Positions 23,801 to 38,800 are shown, counted from the first letter of the stretch. The stretch: 64,000 bases of DNA from Voacanga thouarsii (GCA_026120185.1 JANUWF010001622.1:1736001-1800000), one strand, 5' to 3'. Program-made: numbers and translations. The notes: generated by a model from the letters alone, not told the origin.

Positions 23801-26800
23801 CTCCTTACTATCATGGGAGTGGGATGAGAAGAAGGAATTATAGCACTTGTGTTTTCTGAGTTTGAGGGTGGTGTGGGTGTCTCAGAAGTTGGAGTAGGCC
23901 GGGACAAGGGACTTGAGGGCACCAGTGGTACTGCAGATGTTGACTCTGGCACTTCATTCTGCCTCCTTTTGGTATACACTCTGAACTCCCCCTGTGCCTG
24001 AGTCCCAACACTGACGGGTTCCTCTTCTTCTTTGTTCTCGTGCTCCTCAACTGATTCCCTCCTCTCAACAGAATAAGGAATCGATAAGGGAATTGATCCT
24101 ACATTCACCAACCTCTCACCATTCTCCCCCTCTCGCCTCATACCTTCTTTATCAGATAAGTCACCAATGGGTGAGGTCACCTCCAGTGTATAATATGGCT
24201 CAAACTCTCGAAAATGCACATCCATGCTTACAAACAACCTTTTCTCTACTGGACTCCAGCAAACATACCTCTTCTGGGTAGCAGAGTATCCTATAAAGAC
24301 ACATTTCACAGCTCTAGGACCAAGCTTCCCTACGGATGGTCTGTTGTCCTTCACAAAACACACACAACCAAACACCTTCAATGGGAGGATCCCACCATTA
24401 TCTCCTTTCAACATTTCACACGGAGACTTCCAGTCCAACACTCTTGTGGGCATCCTGTTGATCAATTGAGCAGCTGTTAAGACCGCTTGCCCCCATAACT
24501 GCTTTGGGACATTCATCGCGATCATCATGCTCCTAGTTGTCTCTAGAAGGTGTCTGTTTTTCCTTTCTGCTATCCCATTTTGAGCTGGTGTGCATGGACA
24601 TGTAGTTTGATGTTGTATGCCTTGAGCTGACAAGTATTCCGCAAATGCTCTATTGGTATACTCTGTACCATTATCAGACCTCAATATTTTCACCACTGCT
24701 CCATATTGAGTCTGAATAGACCTATGAAAGTCTTTGAAGCAGTCAAATACATCACTCTTATTTTTCATCAAATATAACCAAGTAACACGAGAAAAACAAT
24801 CAATAAAAGTTACAAAATATCTAAAACCATTCATAGAACTAGTGGAACAAGGTCCCCAAACATCAGAATGTATCAAATCAAAAGCACAAGAGCTTCTATG
24901 ACCAGAACTAACATAAGAACTTCTAGTAAGTTTTCCAAATTCACATGCATCACACACAACTTTCTGTTTATTGGCATTTTCAAATAAAACTGGATACAAC
25001 CGACTTAACACACTAAACGAAATGTGTCCCATGCGTTGGTGATGGAGTATCAACACATCCTCAGCACTCATCTCAGATCCTCCTACTCCTACTCCTACCT
25101 TCTCCACCACATATATCAATGCTGAGTCCATCCCCTCACGATCCAGGTACCACAATCCATTACGCCACAAGCCAGTCCCAAGTCTCCGGCCCGTCTCCTT
25201 CTCCTGGAAGATCACCTTGGGAATATCAAAAGAAACCACACATTTTAGTTGGAGTAGAATGGCACTAATAGATAAACGATTTACTGGGAAAGAAGGAGCA
25301 TGCAAAACATTGGACAAAGTTACTGAACCCGTATACTTCACTGTACCCTTACCAACCACAGGCTGTGCTGTCCTATCAGCGGTCTGGATGCTCTCTGGCA
25401 TTGCTAAGTGAGTATAGGAAGAGAACTCACTAGCATTACCTGTCACATGTCGAGATGCACCAGAATCTACGATCCATTCTGGTGATCTAGTGGTGGAGAT
25501 AGAGGCAAGAGCAGTACCTTTGGTCAATTGAGCATAGGTAGCAGTGTTACCCATGGGCACAGCGGAGGTGGATGCATCCTCAACCGTACTCTTTTTGGCT
25601 CCATCACCTGCTGCTCTCTGCTTCCTTCTCAGTATTTCTAATAGCGCCTGGTCTTCCTCAGTAAAGACCACACCCGCCTCTTCCTCTTCCTCTGCTACCA
25701 TCAGATTGGCCCGATAGCCTCTTCCACCTCTTCTGCCCCCACGGCCGCGACCACGACCTACAAACTGTCCACGTCCACCTGAGTCTCTCTCCTTGGGTAG
25801 CTTAGGACAAGCCTGTTTCAGATGACCTACTTCACCACAGTTGTAGCACTGCCTAGTCTCCTGTTTGAACCCTGTGTTACTTGAGTTGGAGACCACTAGC
25901 GCAGACTTCATCCCAGGATGTCCGCTTGTCCCAACCTGTAGCTTAATACGACTCTCCTCCTGTATCATAGTCGAGACCGCCTCCTCAAGTGAAGGGATCC
26001 TCGTCTGAGCTAGCAGCATCGCCGTCCTTTGCTCAAATGTCGGGGCTAACCCCCGGAGAAATAACATAGTCCTCCCCCGAATCGAGGCCTCTCTTTCCTT
26101 ACACTCGGGATCTTTACAACATGCTCGAGGCGAGAAATGATCATGATCTAGCCACAAGCGTTCCAACTCGTGGCATACTCCCGCACCGTCCTATCTCCTT
26201 GGACTGTAGCATAGATGTCCCTCTTAATCTGGAACACCCTCAAATTGTTCCCCACACCATCATAGGTTCTCCTCAACTTCTCCCAGACATCATTGACCTT
26301 CTCGATGCCATCCACTGTTGCAGTAATAGACGGGACCATTGAGTTGAGAAGCCACATGTACACCAACATGTGAGTTGACTTCCACTCATCTCTCCCTGCC
26401 GTGCCCTCAGCTGGCTCTGCTTTCTCAGCTGTCAAGTACTCCCCTAGATTCCTCCCTTCCAGAGTATACCTCACCTGACGTGACCAGCTCAGATACGTTG
26501 CTGGCCATCGAGTTTCAGATCAATAGGTGGAAGCTCCACCTTAACAGTAGGTGGCCTCGCAAAATTTTCACCCCCCGACATCCTCATAAACCGCATCAAT
26601 GTCGCAAGATCTGCAGGATCCAATTTCTTAACCACCTCCTCCATCGTATTCTTGCTAGCCTCCGTCATCGACTCGTATTCAGGTTCCGCACACCTATCAC
26701 ACGAGTCTATCACACACTTACCCTTCTTCTTCTCCTTGACCCGATCTCGATCTTCTACACATCAAGATCTCGTCTAGAACTCCGGCATCTTCATGCTATC

Positions 26801-29800
26801 TCGGGACCCATGGGGTATCGCCCTCCCCGCACGGGCACGGAGATAGAAAACAAACTGGAAGTTGTGAGGGGCCTAGAGAGAAAGGAGAGTTACTGTTACT
26901 GGAGCGATTTTACTGTAGCGGTGGTGGTACCGTAGCGGCGGGTACTGTGCGGCGAAGCAGGTTACGGCTAGGGTTTGGCTCTGATACCAAATTGATTAAT
27001 CGAGTAAAACTTAATTTATTCGATAACGATTTAGGCTTATATATAGCCTTTACAACTTTGCATACAAGTCCCTAGAATTATCTATACTCTCAATAAGACC
27101 CTAACAAAGATATAAATCTTAACACTTTCTCCTTGAATTCACCTGAGAAAACTTTGAAAAATTGTGGTGAACACTAGTTGGGATAAGTGGTGACTTGACT
27201 CAGGTTTAGTGGCAGAACTAGGTGACTCACATGTGATTGAATCAAAGAACTTGGGTTTAGCAACACGGGCTGGAACATGAGGAAGGTCAAGGGTTTTAAT
27301 TGGTTCAAAGGACTCAAAAGTACTATCTTCCATCATTGAAATCTCCCCTTGAAGAGAGGACTTGGAGAAAAAATGTGTATTTTCAGCAAAGGTGACATTT
27401 GCTGAGATGTAAAATTTTCTAGAGGAAGGATGGTAGCATTTGTATCCCTTTTGAGCGGATGAGTAACCAAGGAAGACACATTTGATTGCTCGGGGGTCTA
27501 GCTTGCTTCTATGTTGATTGTGGACATGACATGATCAAAGGCAGTGCACCGAAATATCTTAAGTGTGAGGCCATTGGAGGTTCGAAATTGAGGGTAGAAA
27601 CTATTACGGATGTCTAAGGGACTTTTGTTGTCTAACACATGTGAGGGAGGTCTATTTATCATGTATGTGGAAGTGAGAACAACCTCTCCCCAATAGGACT
27701 TAGGAACATTCCCTTGAATGAGTGAAGCACAGGTGGTGTTGAGTAAATGTCCATTTTCCCTTTTGGCTATACCCTATTTTGTTGAGGTATGTTAAAACAG
27801 GATGATTCATGGATGATTCCTTGTGACTGAAAATAGGGTGATAAAATTTGGTTGAAGTAATCTCTAGCATTGTCCGTCCTAAACCTTTTTATTTCAACTC
27901 CAAATTGGTTTTAAACCATTGAGTGGAAATTAGGTATAACAATGCTAACATCAGATTTTTGTTTAAGCAAAAAGAGCCATGTAACTTGAGTGCAATCATC
28001 AATCAAGGATACAAACCAATGAACCCTAGAAACATTAGGTACAATAGAAGGACCCCCTGTGTCATTATGAATTAAATGGAAAGGATGAGAACTTTTTTTG
28101 TTGCTAATAGGAAAAGATACACGAGTATGTTTTGCCAATTCACAAATGTCACTATGAAACTTAGAGATATCTAATCCTTGACACAAATGAGGAAACATCA
28201 TTTTTAAAATCCTAAATGATGATGACTTAGTTGTAAGTAATACAGCCAAATGGCATTTCTATTCAAGAAACTAAGAAAAGAAGAGGATAAATTGCTCCTA
28301 CCCTTCTGAGATGATTAAGGTAATAAAGGCCGCTTCTTTCCTTAGCAAGTCTAATCCTTCTCCCCGAGCCCTCTTCCTAAAAAACACAATAAAAAGGGGA
28401 AAAAATAGCATAACATTTAAGATCATGGGTAAGCTTTTGAATGGAAACAAGATTGGTCAATAGCTTTGGCACATGAAGGACATTTTTAAGGACAAGGGTA
28501 GGAATGATATGAATATCTTCGGACCCTACAATGGTAGCTAAAGAACCATTGGCCACTACAAATTTTTTGTTACTTGGGCATGGGGTATAAGTGTGGAAGA
28601 GTTGAGATGTAGTCATATGGTCTCTGGCACTAGAGTTTATGATCCATGAGTCGGCATAAATTTTGTCTAAGGCATCCATGCAAAAGAAAATAGAGATTTA
28701 CCTGAAAGAGCCAAAGAACACGCTCCAAAAGGCTTCACAAGAGCCCGAACAAGCTTCTTAGTTTCACAATTTGTCCACTATTGATCCCTTCTATTGCAGA
28801 ATTTTCCTCAATTTTAGGGTGCTCCGTCATGTGTGCTTGGGGCCTTTGCTGCCATGGTTTCCCCACTCTCGACTTGGTGGTTTACCATTTAAGCCTCCAA
28901 CATTTTGCCCTTGTTTGCTGCAATTTCTTGCAATAAGTGCACCAAAGATTGTCTTTGTTAGTGATATTCTGAATAGAATGATATTGTTTAGATGGGGTGG
29001 GAATTCCTAGCGATGGTGGTTTGGGAGGTCGTCATGGTGAAGGAAAGAGATTTGCAGCAATTAAGGCTGCCCTAACAGGAAGTGGAGAAGGGAAAAATAA
29101 ATAGAAATGACAGTGATGAAGGCTGGACAATGCAGCAATGAATGCTGTTCAAAAGAGAAGACTACAACAATGAAGGTTGCTCAACAGAGAAGAAGAAGAA
29201 TCCTAAAAAGCCCTAGGGCTCTGATACCATGTAAAGAAATATGAGAAAAGGATTCTGAATTTCTTGCTTTTATGAATTGACTTATATACGGTATTGTATA
29301 GTAGATTACAAGAGGAAAAAGATTATTCCTAAATCTAAACAAATCCCTCCATTTAAGGGATTAAACTAATCTAATCATATCCGTTCATTTAAGGGATTTG
29401 AAATTGATCTTCCTAATCTATTTACAACTTATGTGCAACTCATTTACATCTCAACAGATCACTATATATTTTGTCATCCGCAGGCTCATGTAGAAAATCT
29501 ATGTGCTAAGCAAGTTGCGAATGAGGTAGAGACTCGAGGACCTCCAGCTTCCAAGGCATTTGACCAGCACGGAAATCCAACAAAGGTCTTTATTCTTCAA
29601 GTTTATAGTTTCTTTTATGGCAAATAACATAACATTCTTTTACTCTCAGGTGGCAGCACTTTACTCTATGCATTTGTGAATTTGATTGAATTTTCATGCA
29701 ACTGAAACTGAGTTGTCTTATTATTTTGCAAGTCGTTTTTGTCCTTGAAAATCCCAGTGCTTGTCATTAAGAATGCATTGACTGTAGTTCTTTACATGTA

Positions 29801-32800
29801 CATAATTTCTAATGCTGCATTGTCTTAGCATGGCTAAAATTTATAATTTTGTATTTACAATGAATCTACTCTTAGAATTTCTTGAAGCTATCTCCATTGT
29901 CTACTTCTCTGGCTGCCATGAATTTAGTGCTGAACTAGTCTCTTATCAGTTTTGACATCAATTGACACATCTCCATGTAGATTTTGTTTATGTGTTTGTT
30001 GGTTTCCTTCTTAGGCTGCTGAAGGGTTTTGTCGCAGAAACTCTGTGCCTTTAAGTTCCATGTATAGACGAGTTGAAGGTTCGTATTTGGAGATGCATGC
30101 TTATTTGCATTGATAGTTGTTTTTAAAAACATTTGTCACTTTTAGTATCTTCATGATACATATTGGAGGTTAGGACATGTATCCTTGCTTATATTTTGGA
30201 GTAGTCAAAAGTCATGTCACTCACGATAGTCGTGTATTATGTGCCTGCCTCATTAAGCTCCTTTTGTGTACTACTTGGAGTATCAGGTGTGGTCTGGCTT
30301 GTTGTACACACCTATATTTCAGTTAGTTCTTTTCACTAGATTCAAAGTTGGCTTACACACTTCATTTCTGGAATATGATTGCTGCTAAGAGAAGAATTGT
30401 CTTAGGATGTTAATACATTTTGTTGGCCTCATCTAGAAGCACTATGATTTTTATGTTTATGGCATTATGGATATTTGTTGTAAAGGAGTAGCAATCTCAT
30501 ATTCATGTCATCTATGTAAAATACAGTTACGCTACTTGTCTTCTATCATTACAGGGAAAACTGAATATGTTTATGTTCGTGTTGTTGAGTCTGCACGACT
30601 TGCTCTTGAGGTACATGGTTAAAATTCTCTCATTCTCTCTGAATACACTGTCTTCCAACAATTCTTCTGTTTTCGCTTTCTGTTGTCAGTTTACTTGGAA
30701 TGATTCTGCTTCTGCAATTGGCAGAGGAATAGTCAGTTTCAGGGGGAGGGGTGGTTTATAGCAGGAAGTAGAGGAACAAAGGTATTATGTAGTTAAAAGA
30801 ATGGGTGAGTGTTTGAGGGAATGGTTAATCAACAGTAGAGGGCACGGAGAGGGGAACTGTTCTATCACCATGAATGTTAGCCCATGAACAAGAAGAAGAA
30901 GAGGGGAGAAGAGAAGGGTTTACAGAATTCCTAAACACACTGCAAAAATAAACTCAGATTCTCAAATCGATAATGATTCATTCAACATTTATTCTAGAAT
31001 AGAAAGACTAGAAAAGCATGTATAAAGTAGAACTACACTAAACAGTAATCATAATTATACTAGAAAAGTTACTTCTAAAGACCATAAGCCTTGAGTTTCC
31101 TAAAGGGTGAAGGATTCCAGACATGGCTTGAATGCTATTAAAATGACCACACTAAATCAAAGACCAAATTACCTAGTCACCCAAAAACTTGTAAATAAGA
31201 ATTATTATTGAATATCCTAAAACTGATCAAATTGAAGAGTAGATGATCCAAAGCCTGCTAAGTCACTTATCAAATTTCCAATATCTTTGAGCTCTTTGTG
31301 GGATGCATTTTTAAGATAAAATGGGCTGCATCACTAATCTTTGTGGAGTTTAGGAAGACGCACTTAAGAAACACTCATCTCATGAAATGTAATACAGTGA
31401 AGTTTAACATACCATTGTCACCTCATGTTTTTTTATTCAATTGAAAATTTCTTTTTGGTGAATTGCAGTTTTCTTCAATGACCTGCTTCTTATAATGATT
31501 TTCACAGGTTTTATCTGAGGAGTTACCTGGGATGATTGCAAAAATCTCATTTGCAAAGTCAATGCGGTGGAACTCTGAGGTATATTCACAAGTTTTATTA
31601 TGCTGTTATCATATTTGCCTTGGTTCATGATCTCCAGTATTTATGCTGTTTTGAAACAGAAATTGTGGAGTCACTTGTTATTTACTCTAGTGATTCAGTA
31701 CTGGAATTAACCGTTTCCTTGGTTGATGTTCCTGGAGTTAGAACCATCCATGTTTCTTTATTTATATTTAATTTTTTTTTAATTAAATAAATTAATTTTC
31801 TTGCCAGTCTTGGCATGATTGCATGTGTACCTAAGAAGGTATTTCTAGATCTCTCTTGTTTTTGTGTAGAAAGCTTTTATTTATTTATTTATTTTTAATG
31901 ATATGCACAAGCGTGGATAACAAAAAAATATCTTTGTTTTGTGTCATTGGATGAGAAACAAAATTTCAGCATCTTTGAGTCAGATATAAGAACAGGGAGT
32001 AATATAATAAGCAATTAAGCCATTGTGGTATCTTTTAGTTTATGCAAAAGTAAGGTTTCATTTGATTATTTACCCATGTGTGTTTGATGGATTCAATTTA
32101 TCTCTTTCTTCAAAAGCTGAATATGATTTTTATCAACTTCTTGTCATAAGATCATGTTCAGCAGGCCGATTCGGTGGATTTTGGCTCTTCATGGAGATAT
32201 TGTTGCTCCGTTTACTTTTGCCGGTGTGCTAAGGTGAATTATAAGTTCATCCTGCATGATTTTGAACTTTTTTAATGCCTTTTGATTTTTATATAGCTGG
32301 ATGGTGAATGTGGTTCACTTCTTGATACTACTAACAGAATCTGGGATGATGAAAGGTAGATCCATTTGTAGATATAACTTTTGGGATGAATTACAAGGCT
32401 GCATATATGAGTAATAAGACCAGCTATACTTGATTATACTATTTGTGTCCCTATGATCTCTCGTCCTTAGTTTAACATTAATGAGATAGAAGTGCTAAGA
32501 AATTGAGAGAGAATAATCTCTTTTCATATACTCTCTCCGTCCCTATTTATTTGTCACAACTAAAAAGTTTTGGTGTCCTTTTTTATCTTTCCCATTGAAA
32601 AAATTTAGGTGTCATTAATTTTAATTTTACTGTTATACCTTTGTATTAAATAGCTTTGAAAAATGAAAGTGTAATAACTTTAGAGAGAGAATTGAACAAA
32701 CAAAGCAAGAAAACAGTTGTGGAGAATATTAAATCCAAGGGTACTTTTGGAATGTATAAACAAAGTTGTATGAATTTAAGAGACTAACTAATTTTTCTTA

Positions 32801-35800
32801 AACTGTGTGAAGTAGTTAACTGTGACAGATAAATAGGGACGGAAGGAGTATCACTTAAAGATTACAATGAGCTGATTATATACAAGCTGCCTAAGGCACA
32901 AATATGGCAACTATCCTAATAAATTGATTCACAAAATCTCCTAATCAATCCCCTAATTACTGCCCACAAAATTTCCTAATCATTGATTACAAAATCCCAT
33001 AATTTAAGGGTCAAACTTCTCTAATTCTAGTGTTACAATATTTACAGTATTACTTTCCTAAAATACACCCTTTAGCTGTATTTTCCCACACTCTCCCTCA
33101 AGCTGGTGAATAGATATTCTTCATTCCCAGCTTGGATACAATATTTTCAAACACTCAACAAGCTGATCATTTGTAGATACATAAGGTGTGCAGATCAATC
33201 CACCATTCAATTTCTCCTTGATAAAATGTTTGTCAATTTCGATATGCTTTGTTCGATCATGCTGCATAGGATTGTGAGCTATGCTAATTGCAGACTTATT
33301 ATGGCAGTAAAGTTTCATTAGGCCCTCCAATTTGATCCTTATGTCTTGTAGAATGATCTTTAACCAAAGTAACTCACAAACTCCTCGAGTCATCACTCAA
33401 AACTCAGCTTCTGCACTATACCGTGCTACTACATTTTGTTTTTTACTCCATGTCAGAAGATTTCCACCAAGGAATGTACAATATCCAATGGTCGATCTTC
33501 TATGAATCAATGACCAGCATAATCAGCATCTGTATAGACTCTAAGCATTAGGTCCCCACTTCTCCTAAAAAGAAGTCCTCTTTCTGTTGTACCTTTAAGA
33601 TACTGCAACACCCTGTGTGCTGCTCAAAGATGAACTTCTTTTGGACTGTGCATAAATTGACTAATCACAGTCACAGCATAAGCTATATCCTATCATGTGT
33701 GGGACAAATAAATTAGCTTTTCTACCAAACGTTGATATACCCTTTTGTCTACCATATCATCTTCCTCTGCTAGTCCAAGCTTTATATTTGGATCTATTGG
33801 AGTACTCACTGGTTTGCATGTTATTTTTCCTCGTGTCCTTGAGTAGATCAGTTATATACTTTTGTTGAGAGAAAAAAAATACCCTTCTCTGAATGTGCCA
33901 CTTTAATTCCGAGAAAATACTTTAGCTTCCCAAGTGTCTTAATCTCAAATTCTTTTGCCAAGTGCTCACTCAAAGAACGTCTCTCCTTATCATCACTTCC
34001 TATAATAATTATGTCATCTACATAAACTAAGAGAACCGTGACTCCCTCTGAAGACAAATGCTTGATGAACAAAGTATGATTTCCTTGACTTTGCTTGTAT
34101 TCAGGTTCCTTAAGTACTGCCTCTTTCCAATTCAGATCATCTAGGGCCTGGTGTATATTTCTTGGCACAACAAGTTTAGAGATATTAGAGGTAAATGCTC
34201 TATGGGTTTCAGATAGATTCTTGTATGAGATGTATTTGGCAATGGGATATTTGGTACATGGTTGAGTTCTTTTTCTAAGGGCAATAGGAAGGTCAAGATC
34301 AGAATTTTCTTTTTGTGGACATATAAGTGGCTCTGGGTTTGGAACAGCTATCGACGATAAGTTAGGATCAGATCCAAACAGAACTGGCCTAAGATTACCT
34401 GAAACATCTTGACAGCCTTCACTCGGGACATCTATCTGGTGCAAGGATGAGAGTTTCGTCCTTTTTCTTCGTAGAAAATCTTTTTCTAGAATAAACCAGA
34501 GTTTCAAGTTCCAGATTTTTATCCTTCTCTTGTAGTATTTCTACCCTTGTAGGAACAGACTTTTCTTGGCCATCACTATTAGTCTCACCTTGAGTAATGT
34601 CTTCTAATTTGTTTTCAAAATCAGTAGGCAAGTTTTTAATAATAGTGGGCAAAGAAAGTGATGTTTCAGGATGTTGAAGCAAGGTTACATTATTTGTGAT
34701 TGTCTTGGGTAGAGGTTCAGATGTCTCCTAAAAATTTTCTTCCTGTATTTTCTCCCCTTGAAGAGAATTTTGGGTAAAAAATGGAATTTTTTTCCAAAAA
34801 CGAGGCATCTATAGTAATATGGTTTTTTTTTTTATGTGAGGGTTAAAACATTGAAACCCTTTCTGATTAGGTGCATAGCCCAAAAAAATGCATTTCTCAT
34901 CTCTCGGATCTAACTTAGACTGAAATCTATTGGGTAGATGGACAAAACCGTGCAGCCAAAAACTTTCAAGGGTAAATCCGAATGGAGCCTTGAGGCAGGA
35001 AATTCTCTTTTGAAAATGTCCAATGGTGTTTTGTATTGTAAAACACGTGTAGGCAAACGATTAATTAAGTTTGATGCTGTCAAGATTGCATCCCCCCACC
35101 AAACGATTAATTAAGTTTGATGCTGTCAAGATTGCATCCCCCCACCAATACTTTGGAACATGCATGTGAAACATGGGAGCATGAGCTACCTCAAGCAAGT
35201 GTTTGTTTTTTCGTTTAGCAATTCCATCTTGTTCAAGAGTATCACGACATATAGATTGGTGGAAAATACCTTTTTCGCTTAAAAAACAATCCAAAAACTT
35301 ATTGAAATACTCCGGTCCATTATCTGAACGTAGTATACCAGTTGTTGTTTGAAATTGATTTTCAACCACATTGTAAAAATCTTTAAAAGTTTTTCCAACC
35401 TCAAATTTTTCATGCAATAGGTAAATCCAACAAAGACGGGTATGGTTGTCTATAAATGTCACACACCATCATTTCCATGTCATAGTAGTGATTTTTAAAG
35501 GACCCCAAACATCACTATGGAGTAAAATAAAAGGGTTTTGATGGACGATAGGATTTCGGAATATAAGTTGTGTGGTGACTCTTAGCCAAAAGACAACTCT
35601 CATAATGTAAAGATGTGAAATCAGTATTTTTAAAAAATGATGGAAATAGGTGTTTTAGATAGACAAAACTCGGATGTCCTAATTTGTAATGCCAAGACAT
35701 AATCTGTTCAGAAACAGGGATAAAACTGATACCACTCAAGCCCTGAGCCTGTTTATTACTAGATAGATTATCTTCAAAGTAGTAGAGACCATCTCTCATC

Positions 35801-38800
35801 TTAGCACTGCCAATCATCCTCCCCGAGCTCCGGTCTTGAAAGGCACAACAAGAATCAAAGACAGTGACCGAATAGTTAGAATCAGGAGATAATTTACTGA
35901 CAGATAAGAAATTGCAAGTAAGTTTAGAAACATGAAGGACAGATTTAAGACCTATCCTTTCAGAGATTTTTATAGAACCTTTACCTGTGATAGGGGAAAA
36001 ACTTCCATCTGCAATTTTAACTTTTTCAAAACCGGAACACGGAGAATAAGAGTTAAACAAATTCGAAGAACTAGTCATATGGTATGATGCTCCAGAATCT
36101 ATTATCCATGGAGTAGAAGAATTTAGGTTACACGACAGAGCAAATATCCTGTTACCTGTTTGTGCCACAGAAACACTAGTAGTACCAGATGAAGAATTTG
36201 ACTTTAGGAGCATTGGGAGATGGTCCAATTGCTCCTTAGTGAAGGGGCTGACTTTGGCCTCATTTGTAGTAGGAGGATTACGTTAATTCCTCTCCCCAGG
36301 CTTGAAATTTGTTGGCTTCCTGCGTATTTTTCAGCAGGTTTCACTAGTGTGACGTGGTTTATTGCAATAATCACACCAAACCCAAGGTTTTTTGTCAGCA
36401 CTTTTATGTGGATTCCTGGGGTTTTTTGCCAAGTTTGAACTTGCAGCTGCTAGGGCAGATATAACACCTCACTACCTATGTACCCAAATAGGGTGGGATG
36501 TCGCCCCGTCTAATGGACCAGGGGTCTTTATAACGAGGTACAAAAGGAAAATGACTAGATAAAATAAAAACGATAATCGTATTACATTTGAAATCAAAAC
36601 TTACAAGTCTGAAAATTTAGAAACTAACAATCGTCTCTTAGAAGAAATACAAAGCAAAATAAAATAAAATAAAATAAACTGAACGATCATCTTTTATTTC
36701 TTCAACCTGCTCAATAAAAGTACTCCCCTGAAAACATGATATAAAACAGTGTGAGATTGGAATCTCAATAAGTCCCGTGTGTGCAGATGTCACATTTAAA
36801 CATTTTGTGCATGCAGGTTTACTAAAATCATGTTTGCAAGTTAATTTTCGTCAATAAACAACCATTGGGTGGAGCAATGCTCACCATGTTCAAAACAACT
36901 CTCAATAAATCATCCAATCATCAATATCATAAATTCATAAAGTAAGGATTAGTAATGACTTAATATCAATATAAGGCAATATCATGACTATCATCATGAT
37001 AGCTCCTAGTGTAACCGTTCAACACTGGACAGTGGGTGATCCGCCCACTAGGGTGAGATATTCTTTCATCTCTACACCCAACACATCGGTTGTCCAATCC
37101 GGAAGTATAAAGTCAATATGGACCAACATGCTAGCTCGGACCGGCCTGACTAAGTAGTATTATCGTCTCTTTAAGTGGAGTTTATCTTCTGGACGTGACC
37201 GGCTGCCAGAAGACTCACTCCAACTCTCCAAGACTATACCACTAGCCTACCCTGCTGAGTACTCAACGCTCCCCATTTAGGGGCAGAATCATTTCCCTTG
37301 TTTTCACCATCATTGATTATCCTGTCTTTGTAAAACGTGGTTTTTCACAACAAGCTTTCTAAAACGTTTTAGTGATAAAGGAAAGGAAACCATTTGTGGT
37401 TTGAAAGTTGAGATTTGATAAAATCATTTAGAGTTTAAAATATTCACGTTCTCAATCCAAGTATCAAAATACCACAATATTATTTCATCATGTTCAATCC
37501 TCGTTTCAATCCTCATGTCAATCATCATAGTAACACCATTCCAATACCATTATACAAAAGACTTGCAAACATGTAATATTTAGCAAAACAGTTATGCAGA
37601 GACTTACTTGGATATTCTCAATAATCAACCAAAGCAATACTTGATCTCTTTTTCACTTTCTTCCTTATCTAGAATCAATGTTTCTATAATTAGAAACCAA
37701 ATATGAATTCACTCATCTTTTCATGCATTATGAATCCCTATGATTATATTGATCATCTAATTTATCCATGGCATCTAGATGGATTAATGCATTAAATCAT
37801 CTCTATAGCCTCCCATGATCATGCATCTCATCATTATGCATGCTTATAGACAAATCAAACCATCTACATAATGACTTCCCTAGTCAATTTCCATTAACTC
37901 CATATATTAACCCTAACTTCATCAAAAGATCTCATCTTATTCAACATACAATAGATTTAGATCATCATAGCAATTTTTATCCATATTCAACGCCATAGAT
38001 GCCTAGTCCATTATATTACACCATCAAGCTCATCAATCTAATCAAGTCATGCTTTCATGCTAGGCTTCATGCATAATGTCCCCACCATATATTCAATCCT
38101 AATCTAAATTAGAGGAGTTAAGCCTCAATTACCTCTTTGACGGTACAACAAGAGTAAAGGTGGCGCCTTTGGTGATTGCTTAGGTTCGCTTGAGGGAGAG
38201 AGTCAATTGTCCCTTTTGGCGTCCTTAGTTCGAAGGTCACTAGGGATAGGGGTAAATCAGTCCCTTTTGATCGAGATTTAGGAGAAGAAGATGAGAAGAA
38301 TTGAAGAGGAGTTGATGAAGAGTTGAGGAGTTAGTTTACCTTAGAGTTGGTTTTCAGCTTTGATGGAGTTTTGGTGTTGTTTTGGCCGAGATGTGGAGGA
38401 GGATTGGCGGCTGGAATTTCTGGGCAGTAGAGGGTGTTTAGGGTTTGTTTGAGGCTGGTTTGATGAAGGGAATAGGTTAGGTTTAGGTGTTTTGATGTTT
38501 GGAAGAATTACACCTTGTTTTGGACTCTTGAACAAACAACTTTTGCTCTTCTTGGTTTGACCGAGATTGTGCAATGAATAGAAGGAGTTTATGGCTGTGT
38601 TTTAGGGTGCTACAGTGGCCAAAATTTTGGAGGAGAGGAGAGAAATTTCTGGTTATTTGCTTAGCCTAAAGGAACTTTGGTTGGTTACAATTACCTAGGG
38701 CAGATTCCTATATTTTAGAGCGTTGGAGAGTAATTAAAACAACCCTTAGTGGCAGCTAAGGATTATTGTTTTTCCAGAAATTTTAAGCAAATAAAATAGG

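Larger units (their letters stand above)
21997..27124 (-). mobile_element. Young Ty1/copia retrotransposon nested in the intron-14 element
   Basis: 5,128 bp with 135-bp LTRs at 26990-27124 (5') and 21997-22131 (3') that differ at only two positions. The target duplication CTTTC is at 21992-21996 and 27125-27129. The primer-binding site TGGTATCAGAGCC immediately follows the 5' LTR, and GAGGGGGAG precedes the 3' LTR. It interrupts the hinge region of the outer element's pol. Much of the polyprotein is still open, which agrees with recent insertion. Confidence 0.93.
19973..29456 (-). mobile_element. Ty1/copia retrotransposon, intron 14, gag-deleted, with a nested copia insertion
   Basis: LTRs are at 29230-29456 (5') and 19973-20194 (3'), starting TGTAAAGAA on the plus strand. 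The target duplication GATCA occurs at 19968-19972 and 29457-29461. A primer-binding site (ATGGTATCAGAG on the minus strand) abuts the 5' LTR and AGGGGG abuts the 3' LTR. Without the nested element it is only about 4.36 kb, because most of gag is missing. The LTRs have diverged visibly, including small indels near the U3 end. Confidence 0.9.
19206..29483 (+). other. GlyRS intron 14 (10.3 kb) with nested copia elements
   Basis: It joins exon 14 (ending FGTPRRLV) to exon 15 ([15 protein letters not shown]). It contains one copia element at 19973-29456 with another inside it. The 19206-19967 part has no recognised feature. Confidence 0.85.

Noticed and set aside
26375..26935. 186-codon plus-strand open frame
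   Set aside because: It is the reverse strand of the leader and gag of the nested copia element, which explains the open frame.
32298..32356. Exon-like stretch flanked by AG and GT after GlyRS exon 19
   Set aside because: Its translation does not match the family, and the exon 19 to exon 20 join (Ser codon AG|T) is already in frame without it.
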